Of a stretch of DNA of 64,000 nt, positions 8,848-16,572 are shown one piece after another. The stretch's first letter is position 1, and each line of letters starts with the position of its first letter. Source of the DNA: Thermoanaerobacterium thermosulfurigenes (lineage in GTDB: Bacteria; Bacillota; Thermoanaerobacteria; Thermoanaerobacterales; Thermoanaerobacteraceae). The stretch covers positions 38,580-102,579 of the forward strand of contig NZ_JBPODR010000008.1 in assembly GCF_051201035.1 (NCBI RefSeq). The letters run 5' to 3'. The translations under genes and the position numbers were made by a program. The notes under the pieces are model-generated. The model had not been told where the DNA came from and searched no databases. It worked only from the letters and a program-made list of their open reading frames with translations.

Positions 8848-9117
8848 ATGATGTCAAACAACAACAGCAATTCTAAGGAAAATTCCGCTCAAAAGAGGAA
8901 AAATAGAAAAGCTAAGAAAAAAGTATGCGCTTTTTGCGCTGACAGGATAGATTATATAGATTACAAGGAAGTGGGAAAGCTTCGCAAATATATAACTGAA
9001 AGAGGCAAGATACTTCCGAGAAGAATAACAGGAAACTGTGCTATACATCAAAGACAGCTTACAGTTGCTATAAAAAGAGCGAGACAGATTGCACTACTAC
9101 CATATACAGCCGAATAA
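8848..9117 (+). CDS. rpsR: 30S ribosomal protein S18
   Basis: This 89-residue S18 protein has the core I-D-Y-K-E-V-G-K-L-R-K-Y-I and G-K-I-L-P-R-R-I-T-G-N-C-A-I-H-Q-R. The N-terminal Cys pair (VCAFCADR) is a partial zinc motif of the C+ type. AAGGAGG is 5 nt before the first ATG. A terminator follows directly. Confidence 0.96.
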   Translation: MMSNNNSNSKENSAQKRKNRKAKKKVCAFCADRIDYIDYKEVGKLRKYITERGKILPRRITGNCAIHQRQLTVAIKRARQIALLPYTAE

Positions 9118-9128
9118 TGATATAATAT

Positions 9129-9156
9129 AGAGAGGGTCAAACCCTCTCTTGTTTTT
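9129..9156 (+). terminator. Terminator after rpsR
   Basis: AGAGAGGGT-caa-ACCCTCTCT forms a perfect 9-bp stem with a triloop, followed by TGTTTTT. Confidence 0.9.
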
Positions 9157-9178
9157 CATGTGTTTAAGGTGGGATATT

Positions 9179-9475
9179 ATGGAGAATAATTTTGATATAA
9201 TGAGAAATATTAAGAGTTTGGAAAATTTAAAAGTTGAGCTTTTATCGAAAACTGCATCAGTTTTTAAAAATTTTAATAATGACGAATTACCTCAGGAATT
9301 GATAGATGATATATGTCATGTGATAATAATAGGATATCTTCTCGGTAATAAATTGGGGTATGATTTTAAAGAAATTGATGATGAAATTTTAAAGAGGATA
9401 AGGTCTATTTCGGCAGAAATAGAAGAAGATGCGCAAAATTACAGAGAACTCGCAGAGCACATTAAGAAAAGGTAA
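9179..9475 (+). CDS. MazG-like small protein
   Basis: This 98-residue helical acidic protein starts at the ATG (9179) behind AAGGTGGG. Its composition and helical pattern (I-D-D-I-C-H-V-I-I-I-G-Y-L-L-G, E-I-D-D-E-I-L-K-R-I) fit the MazG-like family found at this position in Thermoanaerobacterales. Typical MazG proteins are NTP pyrophosphohydrolases with ExxE metal motifs. Only a weak version is visible, so catalytic activity is uncertain. Confidence 0.6.
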   Translation: MENNFDIMRNIKSLENLKVELLSKTASVFKNFNNDELPQELIDDICHVIIIGYLLGNKLGYDFKEIDDEILKRIRSISAEIEEDAQNYRELAEHIKKR

Positions 9476-9496
9476 GACTTTCATGGAGGATAAAAA

Positions 9497-10396
9497 ATGA
9501 GCAGCAAAAACATCGTAAATGGAGCTTTAATGGTGGCTGTAGCGGTTATAATGGTTTTGATTGGGTCATATGTACTGCCGCTTTTTTTCATACTGTTTTT
9601 TGTGTCAGTACCTGTAAGCGTGGTTGTAATAAGGAACAATAGTTTGCTGTATGGCATCTTAACTACAGTTTTAATTTTTATTGCTACATTTTTGTTTACA
9701 GACATAATCACAGCTTCAATTGTGGCGGCTTTAAGCGCTATAGGGATTGCAATGGGATATTTCATTAAAAATGGCAGTACTCCTCAGGATGTGGTGATTG
9801 AAACTGGTGCAATATCTTTGGTAGGCTTTGTAGGAGCATTGTATGTCCTTAAATTATTTAGAATAAATGTAATAAAAAGCATTTTATATGACTACCAGCA
9901 AATTGGAAATCAGATATTGGACATCTACAAAAACTCACCTGATGCAGCTTACATAAGAAACATGATAAGTTATACATTAGAGTCTTTAAAAGAGCTTATG
10001 CCATCTATCTTTGTCATAATGATTGTCCTTATCGTCTTAGCCAACCACATGCTTCTTTCAAGGATAATGGCAAGGGAAGGCAAAGTAAAGAAATTACCTC
10101 CGTTTATGTTTTGGAGGATGCCTTACATGACGGGATGGATTTTTATAGGTGCTCTTTTGTATCAGTATTTTGTAAATTCAAGTGTTGTTGCATCTAATCT
10201 ACTGTTGCTTCTATCTATAGGATTTACCGTAAGCGGTCTTTCATATGTAAAATACTTTATGACAAAGAGATTTAATGTAAGCTCCTTAATAAGCGATGTG
10301 ATATTAGTGGCACTATTTATGTTCCCGATTACTTTTTCGCTGATGACGCTACTGGGGGTCATAGATACAAGCATGAACTTGCGAAGATTTACGTGA
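9497..10396 (+). CDS. YybS-like DUF2232 membrane protein
   Basis: This is a 299-residue polytopic membrane protein with about eight hydrophobic helices. It fits the DUF2232/YybS family, which is found directly upstream of gdpP in Firmicutes. Its function is unknown; an S component-like or signalling role has been suggested for relatives. TGGAGGATAAAAA precedes the ATG, and the gene starts 21 bp after the MazG-like gene. Confidence 0.8.
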   Translation: MSSKNIVNGALMVAVAVIMVLIGSYVLPLFFILFFVSVPVSVVVIRNNSLLYGILTTVLIFIATFLFTDIITASIVAALSAIGIAMGYFIKNGSTPQDVVIETGAISLVGFVGALYVLKLFRINVIKSILYDYQQIGNQILDIYKNSPDAAYIRNMISYTLESLKELMPSIFVIMIVLIVLANHMLLSRIMAREGKVKKLPPFMFWRMPYMTGWIFIGALLYQYFVNSSVVASNLLLLLSIGFTVSGLSYVKYFMTKRFNVSSLISDVILVALFMFPITFSLMTLLGVIDTSMNLRRFT

Positions 10397-10432
10397 TAAG
10401 GTTTTTGTATCCTGATTTAAGGGGATGTATTC

Positions 10433-12400
10433 ATGTTTGATAATAAGAATTACAAGTTAATATCTTCTGTAAGTTTATTAAACATCATTTTATCAATGGT
10501 GCTTACTCTTATATTCTTGTACTATAATGTCTACATCAGCATTGTATCAATGGTTCTTTTAGCGTACATTTTGTACCAGGAATATAGAGGGGCAAAAAAG
10601 AAGCGGACGGAATTTGATAAGTATATTGAAAGGCTTTTTTTTAGCGTCGATAAGGCATCAGGAAATGTACTGCCGCTTTTGCCTATACCTGTAGCATTGA
10701 TGAGGGAAGATGGGAACATTGTCTGGTACAATTCTTGCTTTGCCCAGACTTTTGAGGATAAAAAGGATATAAACAATGTTTTTTTAAAATACGCGAAGGC
10801 AAAAAAGGATGAAAAGTACCACTTCAGGATTGACAATAAATACTACTACATGATAAGCATAATCTCTAAAACCAGAAAAAGAAAATCTAAAGACAGTGAA
10901 AATTACTACAATGTCTTCATCTTTGACGAGACTGATTACATGGAAATATCGAAAAGACTTGTAAGATCTCAACCTGTCTTAGGTTACATACTTGTAGATA
11001 ATTACGAAGAAGCTTTGCAGTCTGCAGATGATTTAAATAAGCCTGTTGTAACTGCAGAAATAGAAAGGCGATTAAACATCTGGATTCAATCCATGAATGC
11101 CTATATAATAAAGTACGCCAATGACAGGTATATCTTTGTGACGCAAGAGGCGGATTTGAAAAATCTCGAAGAAAATAGATTTGAGATACTTGACTTTATA
11201 AGAGATATAAATGTGGGAAATAAAATACCCATTACACTAAGCATAGGTGTTGGTGCGGATTCGTCGGAATTTGCAAAATTAAACGAGTACGCAGTTTCTG
11301 CCATTGATTTGGCATTAGGCAGAGGAGGCGATCAGGCTGTAATCAAAAAAGGCGAAAAAATCCTCATATACGGAGGAAAGACACAGGCTGTAGAAAAGAG
11401 GACGAAGGTAAAGGCGAGGGTTGTGGCACATGCCATAAGAGAGCTTATTGAAGATTCATCAAATGTTTTGCTTATGGGGCACAATTTTATGGATTTTGAC
11501 TCATTAGGTGCTGCAATAGGCATGTACAGGTGTGCTGTTTCTTTTGGAAAAGATGCAAAGATAATTTTAGACAAGTCAAATCCAGCGATAGAAACCCTTT
11601 TAGAGAAGATAGAGAAAGATGAAGAGTACGCAAATCCCTTTATCGATATAGGCAATGCCAAGAATATGGTTAATCCAAAGACGCTTCTTATCGTCGTTGA
11701 TGCTCATAGACCCAGCTACCTCACGTACCCTGAATTGATAAATATGGTGGACAGGATAGTAGTCATCGATCACCATAGGAGAGGAAAAGAATTTATCGAT
11801 AAGGCATTGCTTATTTACCTTGAGCCATACGCATCATCGACATGTGAACTTGTGACTGAGATATCACAGTATATAAAGGACAAGATTGATTTAAAACCGA
11901 TAGAAGCGGAAGCCCTCTTAGCAGGAATTACGGTGGATACAAAAAATTTCACATTTAGGACAGGCGTAAGGACATTTGAGGCCGCATCTTATCTTAGGAG
12001 AAAGGGTGCCGATACTATATCTGTAAAGATGCTGTTTCAAAATGACTTAAAATCGTATATAATAAAATCTACGATAGTAAAAAATGCTGAGATAACAGAA
12101 GAAGGAATAGCGATTGCAGTGAGCCCTGATGAGACGGACAATGTCATTGCTGCACAAGCTGCAGATGAACTTCTCAATATAAAAGGTGTTCAGGCATCTT
12201 TTGTCGTATTTAAAAGGCATGACGATGTGGCCATAAGCGGAAGATCGATAGGGGATATAAACGTTCAGGTAATACTTGAAAAATTAGGCGGCGGCGGTCA
12301 TTTAACTGTGGCAGGGGCTCAGGTCAAAAAGCCTCTTAAAAATGTTGTAGATGATTTAAAGAAAGCCATAGATGAATATTTTAAGGAAGGTGAGTCGTGA
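10433..12400 (+). CDS. gdpP: Cyclic-di-AMP phosphodiesterase GdpP
   Basis: The 655-residue protein has two N-terminal membrane helices (about 10-52), a PAS-like segment (80-150), a degenerate GGDEF domain (about 170-305), a DHH domain with DFDSLGAA near residue 353 and the DHH triad at 446-448, and a DHHA1 domain ending with KLGGGGHLTVAGA. GdpP hydrolyses the second messenger c-di-AMP, which controls potassium and osmotic balance and cell-wall stress. The length matches Bacillus GdpP. Its TGA overlaps the rplI ATG (TGATG), giving translational coupling. Confidence 0.95.
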   Translation: MFDNKNYKLISSVSLLNIILSMVLTLIFLYYNVYISIVSMVLLAYILYQEYRGAKKKRTEFDKYIERLFFSVDKASGNVLPLLPIPVALMREDGNIVWYNSCFAQTFEDKKDINNVFLKYAKAKKDEKYHFRIDNKYYYMISIISKTRKRKSKDSENYYNVFIFDETDYMEISKRLVRSQPVLGYILVDNYEEALQSADDLNKPVVTAEIERRLNIWIQSMNAYIIKYANDRYIFVTQEADLKNLEENRFEILDFIRDINVGNKIPITLSIGVGADSSEFAKLNEYAVSAIDLALGRGGDQAVIKKGEKILIYGGKTQAVEKRTKVKARVVAHAIRELIEDSSNVLLMGHNFMDFDSLGAAIGMYRCAVSFGKDAKIILDKSNPAIETLLEKIEKDEEYANPFIDIGNAKNMVNPKTLLIVVDAHRPSYLTYPELINMVDRIVVIDHHRRGKEFIDKALLIYLEPYASSTCELVTEISQYIKDKIDLKPIEAEALLAGITVDTKNFTFRTGVRTFEAASYLRRKGADTISVKMLFQNDLKSYIIKSTIVKNAEITEEGIAIAVSPDETDNVIAAQAADELLNIKGVQASFVVFKRHDDVAISGRSIGDINVQVILEKLGGGGHLTVAGAQVKKPLKNVVDDLKKAIDEYFKEGES

Positions 12401-12843
12401 TGAAAGTGATTTTGCAAAAGGATGTAAAGGGCATAGGCAAAGCAGGTGACGTAGTAAATGTAAGCGATGGTTACGGTAGAAACTATCTTTTGCCTCGTGG
12501 ACTTGCTATAGATGCCACGAAGTCAAACATAAATGTTCTCAACGAAAAGAAAAAAGCGGAGGAGAAAAAAAGGCAGAAAGAGGTAGAAGCTGCACAAGAG
12601 ATGGCTAAAAGGCTTTCGCAAGAGTCTATCGTGCTTAAAGTTAAAACAGGCGAAAACGGCAAATTGTTTGGTTCTATAACATCAAAAGACATACAAGACG
12701 AGCTTAATAAAAAAGGATACGATATTGACAAGAAGAAGATAAATCTTGCGGATTCTATAAAGACAATCGGCACTTATAATGTAGACATCAAAATATACCC
12801 CGGCATACAAGCGAAGGTAAAAGTAGATGTTGTAGGACAATAA
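12400..12843 (+). CDS. rplI: 50S ribosomal protein L9
   Basis: This L9 protein of 147 residues has the start KVILQKDVKGIGKAGDVVNV, then G-Y-G-R-N-Y-L-L-P-R-G-L-A, the long Lys/Glu helix, and the C-terminal domain with V-K-T-G-E-N-G-K-L-F-G-S-I-T. L9 binds domain V of 23S rRNA. The ATG at 12400 overlaps the gdpP stop, and a GTG at 12397 is the less likely alternative. Confidence 0.96.
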   Translation: MKVILQKDVKGIGKAGDVVNVSDGYGRNYLLPRGLAIDATKSNINVLNEKKKAEEKKRQKEVEAAQEMAKRLSQESIVLKVKTGENGKLFGSITSKDIQDELNKKGYDIDKKKINLADSIKTIGTYNVDIKIYPGIQAKVKVDVVGQ

Positions 12844-12913
12844 TTGTTCCAGTTTATTCAAGACTTGGTGGGGAAAATACACAAGGTTTTGGATGCTTTA
12901 AGGGGGGAATGAG

Positions 12914-14242
12914 ATGGAGTGGAATAAAATCCCTCCTCAAAATATAGAGGCAGAACAGGCTGTCTTAGGTGCAATGCTTTTGTCCAGAGATGCCATAATC
13001 GATGCATCAGAGATAGTAAAAGCAGATGATTTTTACAAAGAGTCAAATAAAAAGCTTTTTACCATAATGATGGATATGTTTGAAAAGAACATACCTGTCG
13101 ATTTGGTTACGGTGGTTGATGAGCTGAGAAGGCAAAATATGCTGGAGGCTGTAGGCGGGCTTGACTACATAACAAATTTGTCATCCAGCATAGTAACTAC
13201 TGCAAACGTGTCGTATTACGCAAAGATGATTAGAGAGAAAGCGACTTTGAGGCGTCTCATCCAAGCATCATCAGAGATAATGGAGTTAAGCTATGAGGGT
13301 GGAGATCTTCACGATGTGTTGGATACGGCTGAGCAGAAAATATTCGACATAGCACAAGGCAGAAATACCGAAAATTTTTATCCTATTAAAGATGTGTTGA
13401 TGGACACATTTTACAACATAGAAAATCTTTATAAAAATAAAGGACATCTTACTGGGGTACCATCTGGCTTTCCTGATTTAGACTTAAAGACGTCTGGTTT
13501 TCAGCCGTCTGATTTTATACTTCTTGCTGCAAGGCCATCTATGGGCAAAACGTCGTTTGCATTAAATATTGCGGAAAATGCTGCATTGGCACTTAAAAAA
13601 CCCGTCGCCATATTCAGTCTTGAGATGTCTAAAGAGCAGCTTGTAAGTAGGCTAATATGCTCTACGGCAAACATAGACAGTCAAAAGCTTAGGACGGGAA
13701 ATTTAGATGACGACGACTGGCCAAGGCTTGCTGCTGCAATGGCTCCTCTTTCCACAGCCCCAATATACATTGATGATACACCGGGTATATCAGTCATGGA
13801 CATAAGGGCAAAGTGTCGAAGACTGAAGCTGGAGAAGGGCTTGTCTTTAGTGTTAATAGACTATTTGCAGCTTATGCAAGGAAGGGGAAACTCGGAAAGC
13901 CGTCAGCAGGAGGTTTCTGAAATATCAAGGTCATTAAAAGGCCTTGCAAGGGAACTGCAAGTTCCTATAATAACACTTTCGCAGTTATCTCGCGCACCTG
14001 AAGCCAGATCCGATCACAGGCCAATTTTAAGCGATTTAAGAGAGTCAGGTGCAATTGAGCAGGACGCTGATATAGTCATGTTTCTTTACAGAGATGATTA
14101 TTACAACAAGGATTCTGAAAAGAAAAACATCGCAGAGCTTATCATAGCAAAGCACAGAAACGGTCCTACAGGTACCATAGAGCTTCTGTGGATGGGCCAG
14201 TACACGAAATTTGTAAGCATAGATAAATACAGGACAGAGTAG
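12914..14242 (+). CDS. dnaB: Replicative DNA helicase DnaB
   Basis: The 442-residue hexameric helicase has the N-terminal DnaG-contacting domain (PPQNIEAEQAVLGAML) and a RecA-like domain with Walker A ARPSMGKTSFALN near residue 205 and Walker B L-V-L-I-D-Y-L-Q-L-M. The late motif D-L-R-E-S-G-A-I-E-Q-D-A-D is present. It unwinds the fork during chromosome replication. No intein or insertion is present. AGGGGGGAATGAG precedes the ATG. The genes for a DnaD-like protein and a DnaI loader are also in this window, near 46 kb. Confidence 0.97.
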   Translation: MEWNKIPPQNIEAEQAVLGAMLLSRDAIIDASEIVKADDFYKESNKKLFTIMMDMFEKNIPVDLVTVVDELRRQNMLEAVGGLDYITNLSSSIVTTANVSYYAKMIREKATLRRLIQASSEIMELSYEGGDLHDVLDTAEQKIFDIAQGRNTENFYPIKDVLMDTFYNIENLYKNKGHLTGVPSGFPDLDLKTSGFQPSDFILLAARPSMGKTSFALNIAENAALALKKPVAIFSLEMSKEQLVSRLICSTANIDSQKLRTGNLDDDDWPRLAAAMAPLSTAPIYIDDTPGISVMDIRAKCRRLKLEKGLSLVLIDYLQLMQGRGNSESRQQEVSEISRSLKGLARELQVPIITLSQLSRAPEARSDHRPILSDLRESGAIEQDADIVMFLYRDDYYNKDSEKKNIAELIIAKHRNGPTGTIELLWMGQYTKFVSIDKYRTE

Positions 14243-14258
14243 TCAAGAGGGTATTTTT

Positions 14259-14936
14259 ATGGGTGATTACGATTATTTAAGAAAGATACCGTACTTCAAT
14301 GTCTTAAGTGAGAAATCTCTATTTGAGATCAGTAAAATAGCTTTGGTGAAGGAGTACAAAAAAAACACCGTCATTTTTTACGAAGGTGATGAAGGTGACG
14401 CCATTTATTTTGTAAAAAAAGGCAAAGTCAAGATATCTAAAATATCACAACAGGGAAAAGAACATATAATAAGAATAATGGAGGATGGAGATATTTTTGC
14501 TGAATCCCTTCTGTTTATAGGTGGTAAGTATCCAGCCACTGCAGAGGCCATAGAGGATTCAAAGATTATTGTGCTTAAAAATAAAGACATAGAAAATTTG
14601 ATACTGAACAACAATGAAGTAGCCTTAGGCATAATAAAACTCATGGCAAAAAGACTCCAAAATGTGGCGGTCATAATAGAGAACTTAGCGCTTAAAGATT
14701 CTCTCGGCAGGACGGTTTCTATTCTTTTGACGTTTGCCCGAGAAAAAGGCATACAAGGCAAAGATGGGATAGCAATAGAATTAAACCTAAATAGACAAGA
14801 TCTTGCTAACATGGTAGGCACGTCTCGAGAAAATATGACAAGAATCTTAAGCCAGTTAGACAAAGAAGGTGTCATAAAGCTTGAAAGACATGCTATAGTA
14901 ATAAAAGATGTAAATGCATTAAAAAATTTGTCATAA
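14259..14936 (+). CDS. Crp/Fnr family transcription regulator
   Basis: The 225-residue protein has a cyclic nucleotide-binding jelly roll (about 1-120, with IFYEGDEGDAIYFVKKGKVKI and G-D-I-F-A-E) and a Crp-type winged helix at about 150-215 (NRQDLANMVGTSRENMTRIL). No Fnr-type N-terminal Cys cluster is seen. The usual cAMP-contacting Arg is not obvious, so the ligand is unknown. It starts 16 bp after dnaB and is probably at the end of that operon. Confidence 0.88.
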   Translation: MGDYDYLRKIPYFNVLSEKSLFEISKIALVKEYKKNTVIFYEGDEGDAIYFVKKGKVKISKISQQGKEHIIRIMEDGDIFAESLLFIGGKYPATAEAIEDSKIIVLKNKDIENLILNNNEVALGIIKLMAKRLQNVAVIIENLALKDSLGRTVSILLTFAREKGIQGKDGIAIELNLNRQDLANMVGTSRENMTRILSQLDKEGVIKLERHAIVIKDVNALKNLS

Positions 14937-14941
14937 ATTTG

Positions 14942-14970
14942 TTGTAGTTATATTCAATGTGTGTTATAAT
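14942..14970 (+). promoter_or_regulatory. SigmaA promoter of the Mg2+ operon
   Basis: TTGTAG (14942-14947) and a perfect TATAAT (14965-14970) are separated by 17 bp. Transcription would begin near 14977, just before the M-box aptamer. Confidence 0.7.
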
Positions 14971-14989
14971 TTATATGCAATTGAATAAA

Positions 14990-15149
14990 GTTCGTTAAGT
15001 GAGGCTCCTATGCGGATACATGCTGATGCCCGGAAACATCGAGAGATGCCAATGGGTCAACAGATTCTACCGTTACAAGGTTTAATCTAATTCAGCCGGT
15101 ACTACCTATGCCGCATAGTGCTAAAACCCAACGAGTGTGTTGAGATTAG
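14990..15149 (+). ncRNA. M-box (ykoK) Mg2+-sensing riboswitch aptamer
   Basis: The leader carries the conserved M-box blocks in order: GTTAAGTGAGGCTCCTATG, ATGCTGATGCCCGGAAACAT, GAGAGATGCCAATGGGTCAA, CAGATTC...CCG, and the closing GCCGGTACTACCTATGCCGCAT and AACGAGTGTGTTGAGATTAGA. M-box RNAs fold when Mg2+ is plentiful and stop transcription of Mg2+ uptake genes. A terminator directly follows, and the downstream genes are a CBS/MgtE-N protein and an Nramp-related carrier, which fits this role. The AAGGTTTAATCTAA block can pair with TTGAGATTAGAGCC and could act as the antiterminator (inference). Confidence 0.9.
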
Positions 15150-15185
15150 AGCCTTTTACGTTTTGTAAAAGGCTTAAATTTTTTA
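15150..15185 (+). terminator. M-box expression-platform terminator
   Basis: GCCTTTTAC-gtttt-GTAAAAGGC forms a 9-bp stem (15151-15159 with 15165-15173), followed by a T-rich tail. Its 5' flank overlaps the switching strand of the aptamer. Confidence 0.85.
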
Positions 15186-15198
15186 AAGGCAGGTGGTA

Positions 15199-15285
15199 AT
15201 GATGGACTCTGGCCCTTATAGTCATAAGCGAATAAAATTTAATAATTCAAAAAAGAATATGAGGGAGGAGTCTATCTTACCTTAA
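15199..15285 (+). CDS. Possible 28-codon leader peptide
   Basis: ATG-ATG at 15199/15202 stands behind GGCAGGTGGT and opens a frame of 28 codons that ends with TAA at 15283-15285. The peptide (MMDSGPYSHKRIKFNNSKKN..., rich in Lys and Asn) matches no family I recognise. It lies past the riboswitch terminator and before the mgtE-like gene. Its stop codon falls in the loop of the hairpin at 15262-15296, an arrangement that suggests translation of the leader affects that hairpin. It may also be chance. Confidence 0.4.
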   Translation: MMDSGPYSHKRIKFNNSKKNMREESILP

Positions 15286-15296
15286 AACTCCTCCCT
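15262..15296 (+). promoter_or_regulatory. Leader hairpin whose 3' arm can pair with the downstream ribosome site
   Basis: AGGGAGGAGT (15262-15271) and ACTCCTCCCT (15287-15296) form a perfect 10-bp stem with a 15-nt loop. No T run follows, so it is not a standard terminator. The 3' arm (ACTCCTCCCTT) is also complementary to AAAGGAGG (15301-15308), the ribosome site of the next gene. Confidence 0.55.
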
Positions 15297-15315
15297 TAGA
15301 AAAGGAGGTAGTGAA

Positions 15316-16566
15316 ATGCCAATTTTAAGCCTTTATTTAAGCAGGATTTTAGGCAATAAGATATTGCTTAAAAACGGTGAGATCTTAGGTAAGCTTAAGG
15401 ATATTGGAGTTTCAACGGCGTTGACGCATCCGATTGCAATATCCATGTTGGTAAAGACGAAGTCTGGCGTCAAAGAGTACAAGTGGGAGAACATAAAGAT
15501 AACGAAAAAATTTGGGCAGTACGAACTTATGTGCACTAATCCAGTAGAGGCACATAACCTTAAAGATATTTTGTACTTGTCGAAAAATGTCTTAGATAAG
15601 CAGATTATCGACGTAAATGGAAGAAAAGTAGTAAGAGTCAATGACATAAGGTTGGCGCTTTTAGATAAAGGCTTGTTTGCGATTGCTGTCGATATAGGCA
15701 TTGAAGGCATATTGAGACGACTTGGCTTTGCAAAGCCTTTAAAGAAGATTTTAAAGAGATTTGGTAAAACAATATCCAGTAAATTTATACTTTGGGAAGA
15801 TATAGAGACGATTACTCGCTCAAGAGAAAACATAATGTTGTCAAAGACGTATCATAAATTGGCAACACTTCACCCTTCTGACCTTGCGGACATCATAGAA
15901 GATCTGGATTTAAAGGCCGGTATAGATATATTTTCCAGTTTAGAGCATGGAAGAGCTGCAGATGTGCTGGAAGAAATGGAGACAGATACTCAAAGAAGCA
16001 TATTAAACGAGCTGCCTGTTTCTAAAGCTGCGGACATCTTGGAAGAAATGCCTGCAGATGAAGTTGCAGACATACTTGACGATCTGAATGAAGAAAAAGT
16101 GGAAGAGCTCTTAAATGAGATGGAGAACAATGCGTCGTTGGAAGTCAGGGAGCTGATGGAGTACCCTGAGTACGCTGTTGGTAGCTTGATGACGACTGAC
16201 TTTGTGGCATTTGAAAATACGCTTTCCGTTGAGGAGGCAATACGGGAGCTTAGGCTTTTAAAACCAGACGAAGATATCATTTATTACATCTATATAGTTG
16301 ATGAGTCAAACAGGCTTTTAGGTGCGGTTACACTTAGAGATTTGGTGATTTCAGAGCCTAACACCCTATTAAATGAAATTATGAATAAAGACATCATCTA
16401 TGCTCGTGATATGGATTCAATAAAATCCCTCATAAAGACAGTGACGAAGTACAATTTGGTAGCGATTCCTGTTGTAGATGAAGATATGAAGCTATTAGGC
16501 ACTGTCCTTATAAATGATATAATATACGAACTTATGAGAAGTGGAAAGACATTTGCAAGGAGGTAG
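15316..16566 (+). CDS. PRC-barrel/MgtE-N/CBS protein without membrane domain
   Basis: This is a 416-residue soluble protein. The first 165 residues resemble two PRC-barrel-like units (KNGEILGKLKDIGV, VNGRKVVRVNDIRL). Residues about 175-285 form an MgtE N-terminal superhelix (LHPSDLADIIEDLDLKAG, A-D-I-L-E-E-M-P-A-D-E-V-A-D-I-L). Residues about 290-416 form a CBS pair. MgtE proper continues with five membrane helices, which are absent here. It likely senses cytosolic Mg2+ or nucleotides and gates or regulates the carrier encoded 6 bp downstream (inference). AAAGGAGG is 7 nt before the ATG. Expression is under the M-box. Confidence 0.85.
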   Translation: MPILSLYLSRILGNKILLKNGEILGKLKDIGVSTALTHPIAISMLVKTKSGVKEYKWENIKITKKFGQYELMCTNPVEAHNLKDILYLSKNVLDKQIIDVNGRKVVRVNDIRLALLDKGLFAIAVDIGIEGILRRLGFAKPLKKILKRFGKTISSKFILWEDIETITRSRENIMLSKTYHKLATLHPSDLADIIEDLDLKAGIDIFSSLEHGRAADVLEEMETDTQRSILNELPVSKAADILEEMPADEVADILDDLNEEKVEELLNEMENNASLEVRELMEYPEYAVGSLMTTDFVAFENTLSVEEAIRELRLLKPDEDIIYYIYIVDESNRLLGAVTLRDLVISEPNTLLNEIMNKDIIYARDMDSIKSLIKTVTKYNLVAIPVVDEDMKLLGTVLINDIIYELMRSGKTFARR

Positions 16567-16572
16567 TGGGAA

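Noticed and set aside
14405..14875. Minus-strand open frame of 156 codons opposite the Crp/Fnr gene
   Set aside because: Shadow frame rich in Ser/Phe, with no supporting signal.
15079..15092. TTTAATCTAA inside the M-box equals ten bases of the CRISPR repeat
   Set aside because: It is part of the conserved riboswitch fold, and ten AT-rich bases match by chance; no further repeat sequence follows.
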